A stretch of DNA of 64,000 bases from Loktanella sp. M215. Lineage in GTDB: Bacteria; Pseudomonadota; Alphaproteobacteria; Rhodobacterales; Rhodobacteraceae. Made by a program: the position numbers and the translations under genes. The notes under the pieces were generated by a model. The model worked only from the letters and a program-made list of their open reading frames with translations, was not told the origin of the DNA and did no database searches. The DNA is taken from positions 685,001 through 749,000 of the forward strand of contig NZ_WMEA01000001.1 of assembly GCF_021735925.1 (NCBI RefSeq), written 5' to 3'. This document shows, piece after piece, positions 44,558-53,214 of this stretch (positions are counted from its first letter, which is position 1; every line of letters begins with the position of its first letter).

Positions 44558-46169
44558 AGCCTGGGACAATGCCCTGCTGGCCCTGAGTCTGCTGGCGATC
44601 GACCCGGGGCTGGGCGGGATCTGCATCCGTGCGCGGTCCGGTCCGGTGCGCGATGCCCTGCCCCTGCCGCAGGCCGTCCGCCTGCACCCCGCGATGGGTG
44701 ACGATGCGCTGCACGGCGGGCTGGATCTGACGGCGACGCTGGCGACAGGTGCGCTGGTGCAGCGCGGCGGGGTGCTGGACCGACCGGGACCGCTGCTGTT
44801 GGCGATGGCCGAACGCTGTCCTGTGGATCTGGCGGCAAAGCTGTGCCTGCATCTGGACGCCGTGCGCCGCCCGCTGATCGCACTGGACGAGGGGACGGAG
44901 GACGAGGCGCCCCCCGCCGCGCTGACCGAACGTCTGGCCTTTCATGTGGACCTGACCGAGGTGCCGCTGCGCGAGGCGGTCGGGCCACCGTGCGATGCCG
45001 TGACGCCGCATCCCGTGACTGTCAGCGCCGACCAGATCGCGCAGATCGCCTCTCTTGCCGCCGCCTGCGGCATCGACAGCGCCCGGGCCACCGGGTTCAC
45101 GCTGCGCGCGGCGCGGGCCCATGCGGTCCTGATGGGTCATGCGGCCGTCGCGGACGCGGATCTGGCCGCGGCCTGCGCCCTGACCCTGTCGCACCGCGCG
45201 ACCCGCGTGCCAGAGATGCCGCCCGATGAGGCCGAGGCGGACCCGCCGCCGCCCGAACAGCAGAACGGCGAGGCGGAGGCCGAGACAGACGACGCCACCC
45301 CGGACATGCCCGACGAGATGCTGCTGGAGGCGATCCGCGCCCTGATTCCCGATGACCTGCTGGCGCGGCTGGCCGCGCAGAAGGCGCGCGCCGGACGCGG
45401 CGACGGGACCGGAGCGCTGCGCAAGGGGACGTCGCGCGGCAGGCCGCTGCCGTCTCGCGCCGGTCGGCTGAACGACGGGGCGCGCATCGACGTGGTGGCG
45501 ACGCTGCGTGCGGCGGCCCCCTGGCAGACGATCCGCCGGCACGAAACCGGGCGTGACGGGTTGCACATCCGCGCCACAGACATTCACGTCAGACGCTTTG
45601 CCGAACAGGCCGAGCGGCTGCTGATCTTTGCCGTCGATGCCTCCGGCTCTGCCGCACTTGCCCGGCTGGCCGAGGCGAAGGGGGCTGTCGAACTGCTGCT
45701 GGCGCAGGCCTACGCGCGGCGCGACCATGTCGCGCTCGTTGCCTTTCGCGGCACCGGGGCAGAGGTGCTGTTGCCGCCGACCCGCAGCCTGGTGCAGACC
45801 AAGCGGCGGCTGGCCGCCCTGCCCGGCGGCGGCGGGACGCCCCTTGCGGCGGGTCTGGACGCGGCGATGACGCTGGCCGGTCAGGCGGCGCGGCGCGGCA
45901 TGACGCCGACCGTCTGCATCCTGACCGACGGGCGCGCCAATATCGCGCGCGATGGCCGCGCCGACCGCGTGCAGGCCGGCACGGATGCCCAGACTGCCGC
46001 CCGCCTGATCAGGGCGGCCGGTCACGCGGCACTGGTGATCGACACCGGCAACCGGCCCAGCGATGCCCTGCGGCAGCTGGCGACGACGCTGGCCGCCCCC
46101 TATTTCGCCATGCCGCGCGCCGATGCGGCACGCCTGTCGGCCACCGTCGGCGCGGCGCTGGCGGACTGA
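44550..46169 (+). CDS. bchD: Mg-chelatase subunit BchD
   Basis: 539 residues. A degenerate AAA+ N-terminal half, an acidic/proline linker (about residues 225-255), and a C-terminal VWA domain with the MIDAS motif FAVDASGSAAL, GGGTPLAAGLD and ILTDGRAN. It forms the ATPase ring with BchI. The TTG start at 44550 is supported by GGAGGAAA 4-5 bases upstream and overlaps the bchI stop. Confidence 0.95.
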   Translation: MAEAWDNALLALSLLAIDPGLGGICIRARSGPVRDALPLPQAVRLHPAMGDDALHGGLDLTATLATGALVQRGGVLDRPGPLLLAMAERCPVDLAAKLCLHLDAVRRPLIALDEGTEDEAPPAALTERLAFHVDLTEVPLREAVGPPCDAVTPHPVTVSADQIAQIASLAAACGIDSARATGFTLRAARAHAVLMGHAAVADADLAAACALTLSHRATRVPEMPPDEAEADPPPPEQQNGEAEAETDDATPDMPDEMLLEAIRALIPDDLLARLAAQKARAGRGDGTGALRKGTSRGRPLPSRAGRLNDGARIDVVATLRAAAPWQTIRRHETGRDGLHIRATDIHVRRFAEQAERLLIFAVDASGSAALARLAEAKGAVELLLAQAYARRDHVALVAFRGTGAEVLLPPTRSLVQTKRRLAALPGGGGTPLAAGLDAAMTLAGQAARRGMTPTVCILTDGRANIARDGRADRVQAGTDAQTAARLIRAAGHAALVIDTGNRPSDALRQLATTLAAPYFAMPRADAARLSATVGAALAD

Positions 46170-47017
46170 TGCGCTGGCCGCCGCCGCCCGACTGGCCGAT
46201 GGCCGAGGTCTCTCGCCAAGTGGAGTCTGCGCCGCACCGCTGGCACGTGCAGGAACAGGGGTCAGGCCCCACGATCCTGCTGCTGCACGGTGCGGGCGGG
46301 GCCACGCAAAGCTGGCGCGGGGTGTTTCCCCTGCTTGCCCGCGATTTTCACGTCGTGGCCGTCGATCTGCCCGGTCAGGGGTTCACACGCACCGGCACCC
46401 GGGGCCGCCACGGCGTGGCCGAGATGGCCGCCGACCTGATCGCGCTGTGCCGGCACGAAGGCTGGACGCCCGACCTGATCGTCGGGCATTCCGCCGGTGT
46501 GCCGATCGCGTTGCAGATGACGCTGGATGGCTTGCAGCCGCGCTGCGGAGTCGTTGGCATCAACGCGGCGCTGGCGACCTTTAAGGGGGCGGCGGGGCTG
46601 TTCTTTCCGCTGATGGCCAAGGCCATGGCGGCGGTGCCGCTGACGGCACGGGTCTTTGCCGCCACGACCACGCCCGGGCGCGTGCGGCAGTTGCTGGCCG
46701 GCACCGGATCGGTGATCGATGCGCAGGGTCAGGCGCTTTATGCGCGGCTTGCGTCGGATACGGACCACGTGGACGGCACGCTCGCCATGATGGCGCAATG
46801 GGACCTGCAACGACTGGCGCGAAGGCTGCCCGCCGTCACCAGCCCGGTCCTGCTGCTGACCGGCGACGCCGACTCTGCCGTGCCGCCGTCCACCAGTCGC
46901 GACGCCGCGCGCCAGATGCCGAGCGCCCGCCAGCACAGCATGGGGCCCCTGGGCCATCTGGCGCACGAGGAAGCCCCCGAACGGGTCGCAGGTCTGATCG
47001 CAGACCAGATCAGGTAA
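46169..47017 (+). CDS. bchO: Alpha/beta hydrolase BchO (Mg-chelatase-linked)
   Basis: 282 residues, alpha/beta hydrolase fold: LLLHGAGGATQSWRGVFPLL, nucleophile Ser in VGHSAGVPIAL, C-terminal His in GHLAHEE. It is consistently linked to bchID, but its reaction is not established. TGATG overlap with bchD. Confidence 0.93.
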   Translation: MRWPPPPDWPMAEVSRQVESAPHRWHVQEQGSGPTILLLHGAGGATQSWRGVFPLLARDFHVVAVDLPGQGFTRTGTRGRHGVAEMAADLIALCRHEGWTPDLIVGHSAGVPIALQMTLDGLQPRCGVVGINAALATFKGAAGLFFPLMAKAMAAVPLTARVFAATTTPGRVRQLLAGTGSVIDAQGQALYARLASDTDHVDGTLAMMAQWDLQRLARRLPAVTSPVLLLTGDADSAVPPSTSRDAARQMPSARQHSMGPLGHLAHEEAPERVAGLIADQIR

Positions 47018-47023
47018 ACGCAA

Positions 47024-47052
47024 AAGGCCGCCGCACCTGCGTGCGACGGCCT
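47024..47052. terminator. Terminator between convergent bchO and cytochrome c genes
   Basis: AGGCCG-C-CGCAC pairs with GTGCG-A-CGGCCT around CTGC. AAAA on the left side makes a T-run for the leftward transcript, ending the bchF-to-cytochrome superoperon. Confidence 0.8.
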
Positions 47053-47074
47053 CGTGATCGTATGTCAGGTCTGC

Positions 47075-47584
47075 TCAGTTCGTGGCAGCGGGTGCTTCAC
47101 CGTCTGCGGGCATGCCTTCGGTCCCGAAGGTCGCGAGGAAGGCATAAAGGTCGTGGGCCTGCGCCTCGTCACGCACCTGATAGGCCATCTTGCCGCGGGC
47201 GCGTTTGTCGTCGAGTGCTGTGCGCAGGAAGCCTGTCGGATCCTGCACGTAGGCCACGAAGTTCGCCTCGTCCCAGACGGCGCCGGTTTCGCCGTAGGCC
47301 TTGATCGAGTCGCCGTAGTTGAACCCTTCGTGGGTCCCCGCCACACGACCGGCCACACCGTAAAGGTTCGGGCCGACCTTGGCGTTACGGCCGGCCAGAA
47401 CCTCGTCCGTGGCCGGATCCTGCACCACGTGGCATGCCACGCACTGCTTGTTGAACTGCTCTTCACCGGCGGCGGCGTCGCCCGTGGGGGCGGCCATTGC
47501 GGTATCCGTGGCAGCCATGTGGCTTTCGGCGAAAGCGGGTGCGGCGAGGGTCGTCAAGGCCATCGCGAGTGTTGTCAATTTCAT
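47075..47584 (-). CDS. cycA: Cytochrome c2-type soluble electron carrier
   Basis: 169 residues with a signal peptide (MKLTTLAMALTTLAAPAFAE), an Ala-rich spacer, one heme site CVACH (~residue 48) and the axial Met in RGKMAYQV. NAKVGPNLYGVAGRVAGTHEGFNY is typical of large cytochromes c2. In the periplasm it would re-reduce the photo-oxidised reaction centre. AGGGAGA precedes ATG 47584. Placement at the end of the puh/hemA unit agrees with that role. Confidence 0.85.
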   Translation of the reverse strand: MKLTTLAMALTTLAAPAFAESHMAATDTAMAAPTGDAAAGEEQFNKQCVACHVVQDPATDEVLAGRNAKVGPNLYGVAGRVAGTHEGFNYGDSIKAYGETGAVWDEANFVAYVQDPTGFLRTALDDKRARGKMAYQVRDEAQAHDLYAFLATFGTEGMPADGEAPAATN

Positions 47585-47689
47585 CAGTCTCTCCCTTATC
47601 AAAGCAAATACGACCGTTTTGCCCCAGTCACCAAACAACCTAGCACTGCAGAGCGCAAGGTCCAGTGCGCGTGTCAAACGGCCGCGTGA

Positions 47690-48904
47690 TCAGGCCACCG
47701 CATGGGACACGGCGCATTGCCGCCAGAGCGTCCGCAGCGCCGCCATCAGGTGGTCGATATCTTCGTCCGTATGCAGCGGCGACGGCGTGAAACGCAGACG
47801 TTCCGTGCCCTTCGGCACAGTCGGATAGTTGATCGGCTGCACGTAGATATCCCATTCCTGCATCAGATAATCGGCCAGCATCCGCGTCTTGACCGGATCT
47901 TTGATCATCACCGGCACGATGTGGCTGTCGTTCATCATGTGCGGAATGCCCGCCCGGTCCAGCGCGTCGCGCAGGCGCGCCACCTGACGGCGTTGCTGGA
48001 TGCGTTCCGCGTCAGACACCTTGAGGTGCGCGATGGAGGTGCGCGCCGCCGCGGCGACCGCGGGCGGCAAGGCCGTGGTAAAGATGAACCCGCTGGCAAA
48101 GCTGCGGATGAAATCGCACAGGGCGGCAGAGCCGGCGATGTAACCGCCGACGACGCCGAACGCCTTGCCCAGCGTGCCCTCGATCAACGTGATGCGGTCG
48201 GCGACACCTTCCTGTTCGCTGACGCCGCCACCGCGCGGGCCATAGAGGCCGACGCCGTGGACCTCGTCCAGATAGGTCATCGCGCCGTATTTCTCGGCCA
48301 CCTCGACGATGGCGCGGATCGGGGACACGTCGCCGTCCATCGAATAGACCGATTCGAAGGCCACGATCTTGGGCACGTCGGCAGGCAGGGCCGCCAGCTT
48401 CGCCTCGAGGTCGGCCACGTCGTTATGCTTCCAGATCACCTTGGTCGCCCGGGAATGGCGGATGCCTTCGATCATGCTGGCGTGGTTGCCCGCGTCCGAC
48501 AGGATCACGCAATCCTTCAGCCGCGACCCCAGCGTGCCCAGCGCCGCCCAGTTGGAAACGTAGCCGGACGTGAACAGCAGTGCGGCCTCCTTGCCATGCA
48601 GGTCGGCCAGTTCCGCCTCCAGCAGCAGGTGGTCGTGGTTGGTGCCGGAAATGTTGCGCGTGCCCCCTGCCCCGGTGCCGGTGCGCTGCACCGCCTCGCA
48701 CATGGCGGCGATCACCGCCGGGTGCTGCCCCATGCCGAGGTAGTCGTTCGAACACCACACGGTGACGTCACGGATTTCGCCGTCCTTGTGGTTGGCGGCC
48801 CGGGGAAACTTGCCGGCCTTGCGCTCGAGCTCTGCAAAATAGCGGTAATTGCCGTCGCGCTTGAGCTGGTCGAGCTGGTCGGTGAACAGGGCATCAAAAT
48901 CCAT
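47690..48904 (-). CDS. hemA: 5-aminolevulinate synthase
   Basis: 404 residues. A PLP enzyme making 5-aminolevulinate from glycine and succinyl-CoA, the first step of tetrapyrrole synthesis. The Lys that binds PLP lies in [30 protein letters not shown] and [11 protein letters not shown] are also visible. ATG 48904 lies within the last codons of puhE (11-base overlap), so it is coupled to the photosynthesis superoperon. Confidence 0.97.
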   Translation of the reverse strand: MDFDALFTDQLDQLKRDGNYRYFAELERKAGKFPRAANHKDGEIRDVTVWCSNDYLGMGQHPAVIAAMCEAVQRTGTGAGGTRNISGTNHDHLLLEAELADLHGKEAALLFTSGYVSNWAALGTLGSRLKDCVILSDAGNHASMIEGIRHSRATKVIWKHNDVADLEAKLAALPADVPKIVAFESVYSMDGDVSPIRAIVEVAEKYGAMTYLDEVHGVGLYGPRGGGVSEQEGVADRITLIEGTLGKAFGVVGGYIAGSAALCDFIRSFASGFIFTTALPPAVAAAARTSIAHLKVSDAERIQQRRQVARLRDALDRAGIPHMMNDSHIVPVMIKDPVKTRMLADYLMQEWDIYVQPINYPTVPKGTERLRFTPSPLHTDEDIDHLMAALRTLWRQCAVSHAVA

Positions 48905-49697
48905 GGGTCTCGCTTTCTGCAACAGTTTTCGTTCGGGGCAGCATCCACCGCCAGAGTTTCGCGTCCGGCAATGGAATGACCATCAACCAGTGTTCGAGAA
49001 GCGCCAGTGCCGCCAATGCGGTCAGCAGCGCAAAGCCCGTGGCGGTGGCGGGCACCTGCGTGCTCCACAACCGTTCGGCGCAGACCGCCAGCAGGGCCGT
49101 CAGGGCCGTGATGGCGACAGGAAAGGCCAGTGTGACCGGCCCGCGGGTAAAGTAGGACGTCAGATGCGCCAGGCGCAGCGGCACGAATTCCGTGTTGATG
49201 CGCGGCACCCCGAAATAGAGGTTCAGCTTGGCGCAGATCCGCGCCAGGAACAGCACCAGATAGGTCGCCTGCGCGATCCGGTTCACCGCGCCCTTGGAAG
49301 CCAGCACCAGCGCCAACAATCCCAGCACCAGCGCCAGTTCATGCCAGGCCACGGTGCCGAAGGCACGCTGGAACCGCGCCCAGCCGGTCAGGCCCGGCGG
49401 GCAATCCTCGCGGACCGGACCGGTGACGGCCCCGGTCAGAAAGGCCAGTTCGATCCAGCCCCAGATCGCCAGCGCCCCCAGAAACGACAGATAGACGCCG
49501 CCGGTCGTGTGGCTGTCCAGCGACATCGCCACCAGACCCGCCCCCAGCGCCAGCAGCGGCAGGCCCGCCAGCGTGGCCCACAGATGCGCCGCCCCGCCCA
49601 GCCGGTCGGCCAGACGCACGACCAGCAGGATCGCCCCGGTGGAAAACCACCAGATGAACACGGCCGACAGGGCTGCAATCCAGGGTGCGTCCATCAT
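48894..49697 (-). CDS. puhE: Photosynthetic complex assembly protein PuhE
   Basis: 267 residues, about seven membrane helices ([40 protein letters not shown]). DUF3623 family, required for normal reaction-centre and LH1 assembly in Rhodobacter. Its ribosome site AGAAGAAG is provided by the end of a dispersed repeat directly upstream. Confidence 0.94.
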   Translation of the reverse strand: MMDAPWIAALSAVFIWWFSTGAILLVVRLADRLGGAAHLWATLAGLPLLALGAGLVAMSLDSHTTGGVYLSFLGALAIWGWIELAFLTGAVTGPVREDCPPGLTGWARFQRAFGTVAWHELALVLGLLALVLASKGAVNRIAQATYLVLFLARICAKLNLYFGVPRINTEFVPLRLAHLTSYFTRGPVTLAFPVAITALTALLAVCAERLWSTQVPATATGFALLTALAALALLEHWLMVIPLPDAKLWRWMLPRTKTVAESETHGF

Positions 49698-49698
49698 G

Positions 49699-49753
49699 CT
49701 TCTTCTGGTCCCAAATACTTCGGGGGAGGCCGCAGGCCGGGGGCAGAGCCCCC
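49699..49753 (-). repeat. Dispersed palindromic repeat, copy B1
   Basis: Fills most of the 82-base gap between acsF and puhE. On the minus strand it reads GGGGGCTCTGCCCCC, then GGCCTGCGGCC, then CGAAGTATTT and CCAGAAGAAG. It has the same layout as copy B2 (56261) and shares the AGTATTT core with the others. The AGAAGAAG end lies directly before the puhE ATG. Confidence 0.75.
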
Positions 49754-49779
49754 AGCACCATATGACACAGGCACGCCCA

Positions 49780-50898
49780 TCAGTAAGCCGGTTCCAGCCG
49801 CGGGCTGTCGGGCACCGCGTTGCGTTGCACCGGGATCGTCAGCAGGCCGACGAAGTTCATGCCCGCCTTCATCCGGCCGCCCAGCGCCTTAAGCTTGCCA
49901 GCCACCCCGCCCTGCTTTTCGCCGGCGGCGATCTGCACATTGGCGTCCTGAATCCGGTTCAGCGTGGGGATCCAGCGCGGATGGTCGATGTCGAGCGTCA
50001 TCGGGAACACCTGACGGGTGATCTCGGACGTCTTGCGGAACACCTCTTGTCCGTACCACGCGGGATCGACGCCCAGCGCGTCGTGGAACGCGGGCCGCTG
50101 GTGATCGCGGACCCACATGGTGGCGAAGACGGCGGTCAGGAAGAACTTGATCCACAGCTTGTTCTGCACGCTTTGCGTCAGTTTCGGATCGGTCTTCATC
50201 AGCAAGGCAAAGGCCTCGCCGTGGCTGAACTCGTCGTTGCACCATTCGCGGAACCATTTGAAAATCGGGTGGAACCGCTTTTCCGGGTGCGCCTCGAGGT
50301 GGCGATAGATGGTGATGTAACGCGCATACCCGATCTTCTCGGACAGATAGGTTGCGTAATAGATGAACTTTGGTCTGAAGTAAGTGTATTTCTTGGACTG
50401 CGTGAGGAAGCCGAGGTTCACGGCGATCCCCGCCTCGCGCAGGGCGTCGTTGATGAAGCCGGCGTGCCGCGCCTCGTCCCGCGCCATCAGCTGGAACAGG
50501 GTCGTGATGTCCTGATTGCTGCCGCGGCGCTTCATTTCCTTATACAGCACGCAGCCCGAGAATTCGGCGGTGCACGACGAGATCAGGAAGTCGATGAATT
50601 CGGCCTTCAGCTTCGGCTCCATGCCGTCCCAGTCGACGTCGTCCCAGTCCTCGTTCTTCTTGAAATGACCCTTATTCGGATCGCTTTTCATGCGCGCGAT
50701 CAGGGCGTCCCACTCCTCGCGCACCGGGGTCACGTCGATGGCGTCCATCTCGGCAAAGTCGGTGGTGTAAAAGCGTGGCGTCAGCAGGGTGTTCTGCATC
50801 GCGACGGCGGTCGCGGCCTCGTTGGTCAGGGGCGGCAGGGCCTCTTGGGCTGCGATGGCTTCTTCGGCGGTGGTGGCGTCGGATGAGTGCATGTTCAT
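49780..50898 (-). CDS. acsF: Oxygen-dependent Mg-protoporphyrin IX monomethyl ester cyclase
   Basis: 372 residues, a diiron enzyme forming ring E with O2. Ligand motifs are visible: the glutamate region AEFIDFLISSCTAEFSG, MARDEARHAGF (ExxH) and NDEFSHGEAFALL. Presence of acsF, with no bchE in the window, matches an aerobic lifestyle. The start overlaps the stop of bciE (ATGA). Confidence 0.97.
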   Translation of the reverse strand: MNMHSSDATTAEEAIAAQEALPPLTNEAATAVAMQNTLLTPRFYTTDFAEMDAIDVTPVREEWDALIARMKSDPNKGHFKKNEDWDDVDWDGMEPKLKAEFIDFLISSCTAEFSGCVLYKEMKRRGSNQDITTLFQLMARDEARHAGFINDALREAGIAVNLGFLTQSKKYTYFRPKFIYYATYLSEKIGYARYITIYRHLEAHPEKRFHPIFKWFREWCNDEFSHGEAFALLMKTDPKLTQSVQNKLWIKFFLTAVFATMWVRDHQRPAFHDALGVDPAWYGQEVFRKTSEITRQVFPMTLDIDHPRWIPTLNRIQDANVQIAAGEKQGGVAGKLKALGGRMKAGMNFVGLLTIPVQRNAVPDSPRLEPAY

Positions 50899-51191
50899 GA
50901 CAGGGCCTCCTCGCTGAATGAAAACTCGCAGAGTTCCATGAATTCGAAATCGCCCGTCGCACGGGTCCAGAGCTGTTCCAGCTTGCTTGCGCGCATGATG
51001 ACGGCGGTGCGCTTTTCCTCGACTAGTTCGCCGAAGGCGGCCATGATTTCCGGGCCTTGCACCTGCACCTCGTCACCGGGGTTGATCGTGGTGCCGTCGT
51101 CAAAGCGGACGTGAGCAGAGAGTTCCTCGAACCGGTGACTGATCGTCACGGTGCAGGGGGCGGTTTGGCGTTCCTTCGTAAAAAATCCCAT
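50895..51191 (-). CDS. bciE: Small AcsF partner subunit BciE
   Basis: 98 residues, soluble (MGFFTKERQTAPCTVTISHR ... GDEVQVQGPEIMAAFGELVE). Recognised mainly by its position immediately before acsF, coupled by ATGA; in Rhodobacter sphaeroides the small protein encoded next to acsF (BciE) is required for cyclase activity. Assigning this ORF to that family is inference from context and size. Confidence 0.75.
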   Translation of the reverse strand: MGFFTKERQTAPCTVTISHRFEELSAHVRFDDGTTINPGDEVQVQGPEIMAAFGELVEEKRTAVIMRASKLEQLWTRATGDFEFMELCEFSFSEEALS

Positions 51192-51256
51192 GTGCGTTCC
51201 CTTTCACATCTGGCCCGCAAGGTGGCTAACCTGCAGCAGGCTGGGGGGTTTTCGGT

Positions 51257-51718
51257 TCAGTCGATCAGCCGCGCAAAGGCGGCCACGTTGTCGTCACCGT
51301 AGCCGATCAATGCGATGTCCATTCCCGTGGACGGGTCGATGATCGACAGGGTGCCGTTTTCATGCAGTTGCAGGGTGACCGGATCGGCCACCGGCAGGCC
51401 GGCGGTCACGCGCTTGCGTTCGACGACGCGGCCCATGACGCCGATAAAGCCCGCCTTGTTCTGGTCGGACATCGCCAGCACGGTGCCATCGGTCGCCTCG
51501 GCGGCATAGGCGCCGCTGCGGTCGCCGATCAGTGCGATGTCCAGCGATTTCACGACCGGAGAGTCCGGCACGACGCCCGCGTGCGGCGCATTGGTCAGGC
51601 GCGACACGGTGACCAGCGTCAGGGACGCCAGCATCAGCGTGAACATGGCGACGACGAGGGCGCGGGGCACCATCTCCTCGGCCTTGGAGTTATGGATGCG
51701 GGTGGCGGCTTGGGTCAT
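51257..51718 (-). CDS. puhC: Photosynthetic complex assembly protein PuhC
   Basis: 153 residues: a single N-terminal membrane anchor (ALVVAMFTLMLASLTLVTVS) and a periplasmic domain (LDIALIGDRSGAYAAEATDG). It aids reaction-centre/LH1 assembly. ATG 51718 has GGAG upstream, 5 bases after puhB. Confidence 0.92.
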   Translation of the reverse strand: MTQAATRIHNSKAEEMVPRALVVAMFTLMLASLTLVTVSRLTNAPHAGVVPDSPVVKSLDIALIGDRSGAYAAEATDGTVLAMSDQNKAGFIGVMGRVVERKRVTAGLPVADPVTLQLHENGTLSIIDPSTGMDIALIGYGDDNVAAFARLID

Positions 51719-51723
51719 GGCGC

Positions 51724-52359
51724 TTACTCCGCTGCGACGGCATGGGGCAGAGCGGCGTCGCGCCGTTCGACCGTGGGTTGGCTCAACCGCGTTTCGGCGG
51801 CTTCGGTAAAGTGGCGGGCGACGGTTTCGGCGTCCGCGATGCACCGCAGGGCGGCCTGGGTCCGGTTGATGTGGCCGGGCCGGACATGGGGCCATGTCAT
51901 CAGGTAGGACAGGCGCGTGTCAAGCGGCAGAAGGAACGCCAGCGTCCCGCTGCCGCCCTTGCGCAGGTCAAGCTGCGCCGCTTCGATCTGGGTATAGGGC
52001 AGGTTCAGCGTCATGGTCAGCGCCGCACCGATGCGCATGCCGACCCGCTTGTTCGTCAGGGTGTAGACCGTCGCACGCGACTGGATCCACGCAAGGCCGT
52101 AAAGCAACGACAGAACAAATGCGCCGCCGATCAGGAAGGGCGTCGCCAGCACGACCGATCCGGCCAGCGAATTGTCCGCGGTGGACACGCCGAACCGCCA
52201 GACCGCCAGCAGGATGAAGTAGCCCGCGACCCATCTGGCCTTGAACGCCTCGATCCACAGACGGCGGGCGACCGGGCTGCCCTGCCAGATGATGTGTTCA
52301 TCCTTCGGCAAGGCCTCTGGCAGGCCGCGGACCGGTTCGAACTTGAAATCGTCGTGCAT
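51724..52359 (-). CDS. puhB: Photosynthetic complex assembly protein PuhB
   Basis: 211 residues; GLPEALPKDEHIIWQGSP near the N-terminus and two to three membrane helices, with a PH-like domain (ATVYTLTNKRVGMRIG). It is an assembly factor for the reaction centre. Confidence 0.93.
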   Translation of the reverse strand: MHDDFKFEPVRGLPEALPKDEHIIWQGSPVARRLWIEAFKARWVAGYFILLAVWRFGVSTADNSLAGSVVLATPFLIGGAFVLSLLYGLAWIQSRATVYTLTNKRVGMRIGAALTMTLNLPYTQIEAAQLDLRKGGSGTLAFLLPLDTRLSYLMTWPHVRPGHINRTQAALRCIADAETVARHFTEAAETRLSQPTVERRDAALPHAVAAE

Positions 52360-52418
52360 GTCTCTTCCCCTCGTTGTCGTGTGGCGGCCCCGGTGGCTGG
52401 CCGGTGCCGCCGGTTGCT

Positions 52419-53201
52419 TTACAGAACGGTGCCGATCCGCGCCTCGGAGGCGTAGAGCGTGCCGCCGGCGACGTAGGCCATGATCTTTTCTTCTTCGAGC
52501 AAAGTGATCTGGTTGGTCCCCTTGATCGTCGGAATATCAGCCCAGTTATGGGCAAACAGCGCGCGGACCCGGACCCGGTCGGACATGATCCGTGACATGG
52601 TCATCGGCACCAGACGGGTCTGGCCGGTGCCTTCGGGGTTCAGATCGACCACCAGATAGCGGACCAGCTGTTCCGGCACGTCGATCCACATGTCGGTGAC
52701 GCGACCCACGACTTCGCCGTCACCGCCGACGACGGGCAGACCGCGCGGGTCGCGACCCATCGAGATGTGAAACTCTGCCAGGCTGGACATCGGCTGGATC
52801 TTGGCCTCGCCGTGGGCCCCCAGTTCGGGGACATCGCGACGCGGCGCCCAGGATGCGGGGCCGACACCGTCGATCATCGGATTGCCGGTCGGCACCCAGG
52901 GGCTGCCTGTCGCCACCGACGACGGCGCAAGGGCCAGATCGGTCCGCATGTGCGCGGCCTCGAACGCGAGGCTCGGCACGGTCACTTCGCCGCGGCCATC
53001 GCGCAGGTGAAAGGTCTTGGGGCTGGGCAGCGGCCAGAGGCTTTCGTTTGCGGGCACGGTGTCGTCGTCACTGCGCAGGGGATACCCTTCGCGCATGTTC
53101 TCGCGCTGAAGGTAGATCACGAGGCCCGCGAAGAAGACCCAGAACATATATAGCGCGACCTGCGCCAGATCGACATGTCCGAAAAATGTAACGCCAAGCA
53201 T
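52419..53201 (-). CDS. puhA: Photosynthetic reaction centre H subunit
   Basis: 260 residues. One N-terminal membrane helix (VALYMFWVFFAGLVIYLQRE) then the cytoplasmic domain with MREGYPLRSDD and, later, a PRC-barrel (VGRVTDMWIDVPEQLVRYLVV). It caps the L/M subunits and controls proton uptake to QB. ATG 53201 follows AAAGGA. Confidence 0.97.
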   Translation of the reverse strand: MLGVTFFGHVDLAQVALYMFWVFFAGLVIYLQRENMREGYPLRSDDDTVPANESLWPLPSPKTFHLRDGRGEVTVPSLAFEAAHMRTDLALAPSSVATGSPWVPTGNPMIDGVGPASWAPRRDVPELGAHGEAKIQPMSSLAEFHISMGRDPRGLPVVGGDGEVVGRVTDMWIDVPEQLVRYLVVDLNPEGTGQTRLVPMTMSRIMSDRVRVRALFAHNWADIPTIKGTNQITLLEEEKIMAYVAGGTLYASEARIGTVL

Positions 53202-53214
53202 GGGGGTGGTCCTT

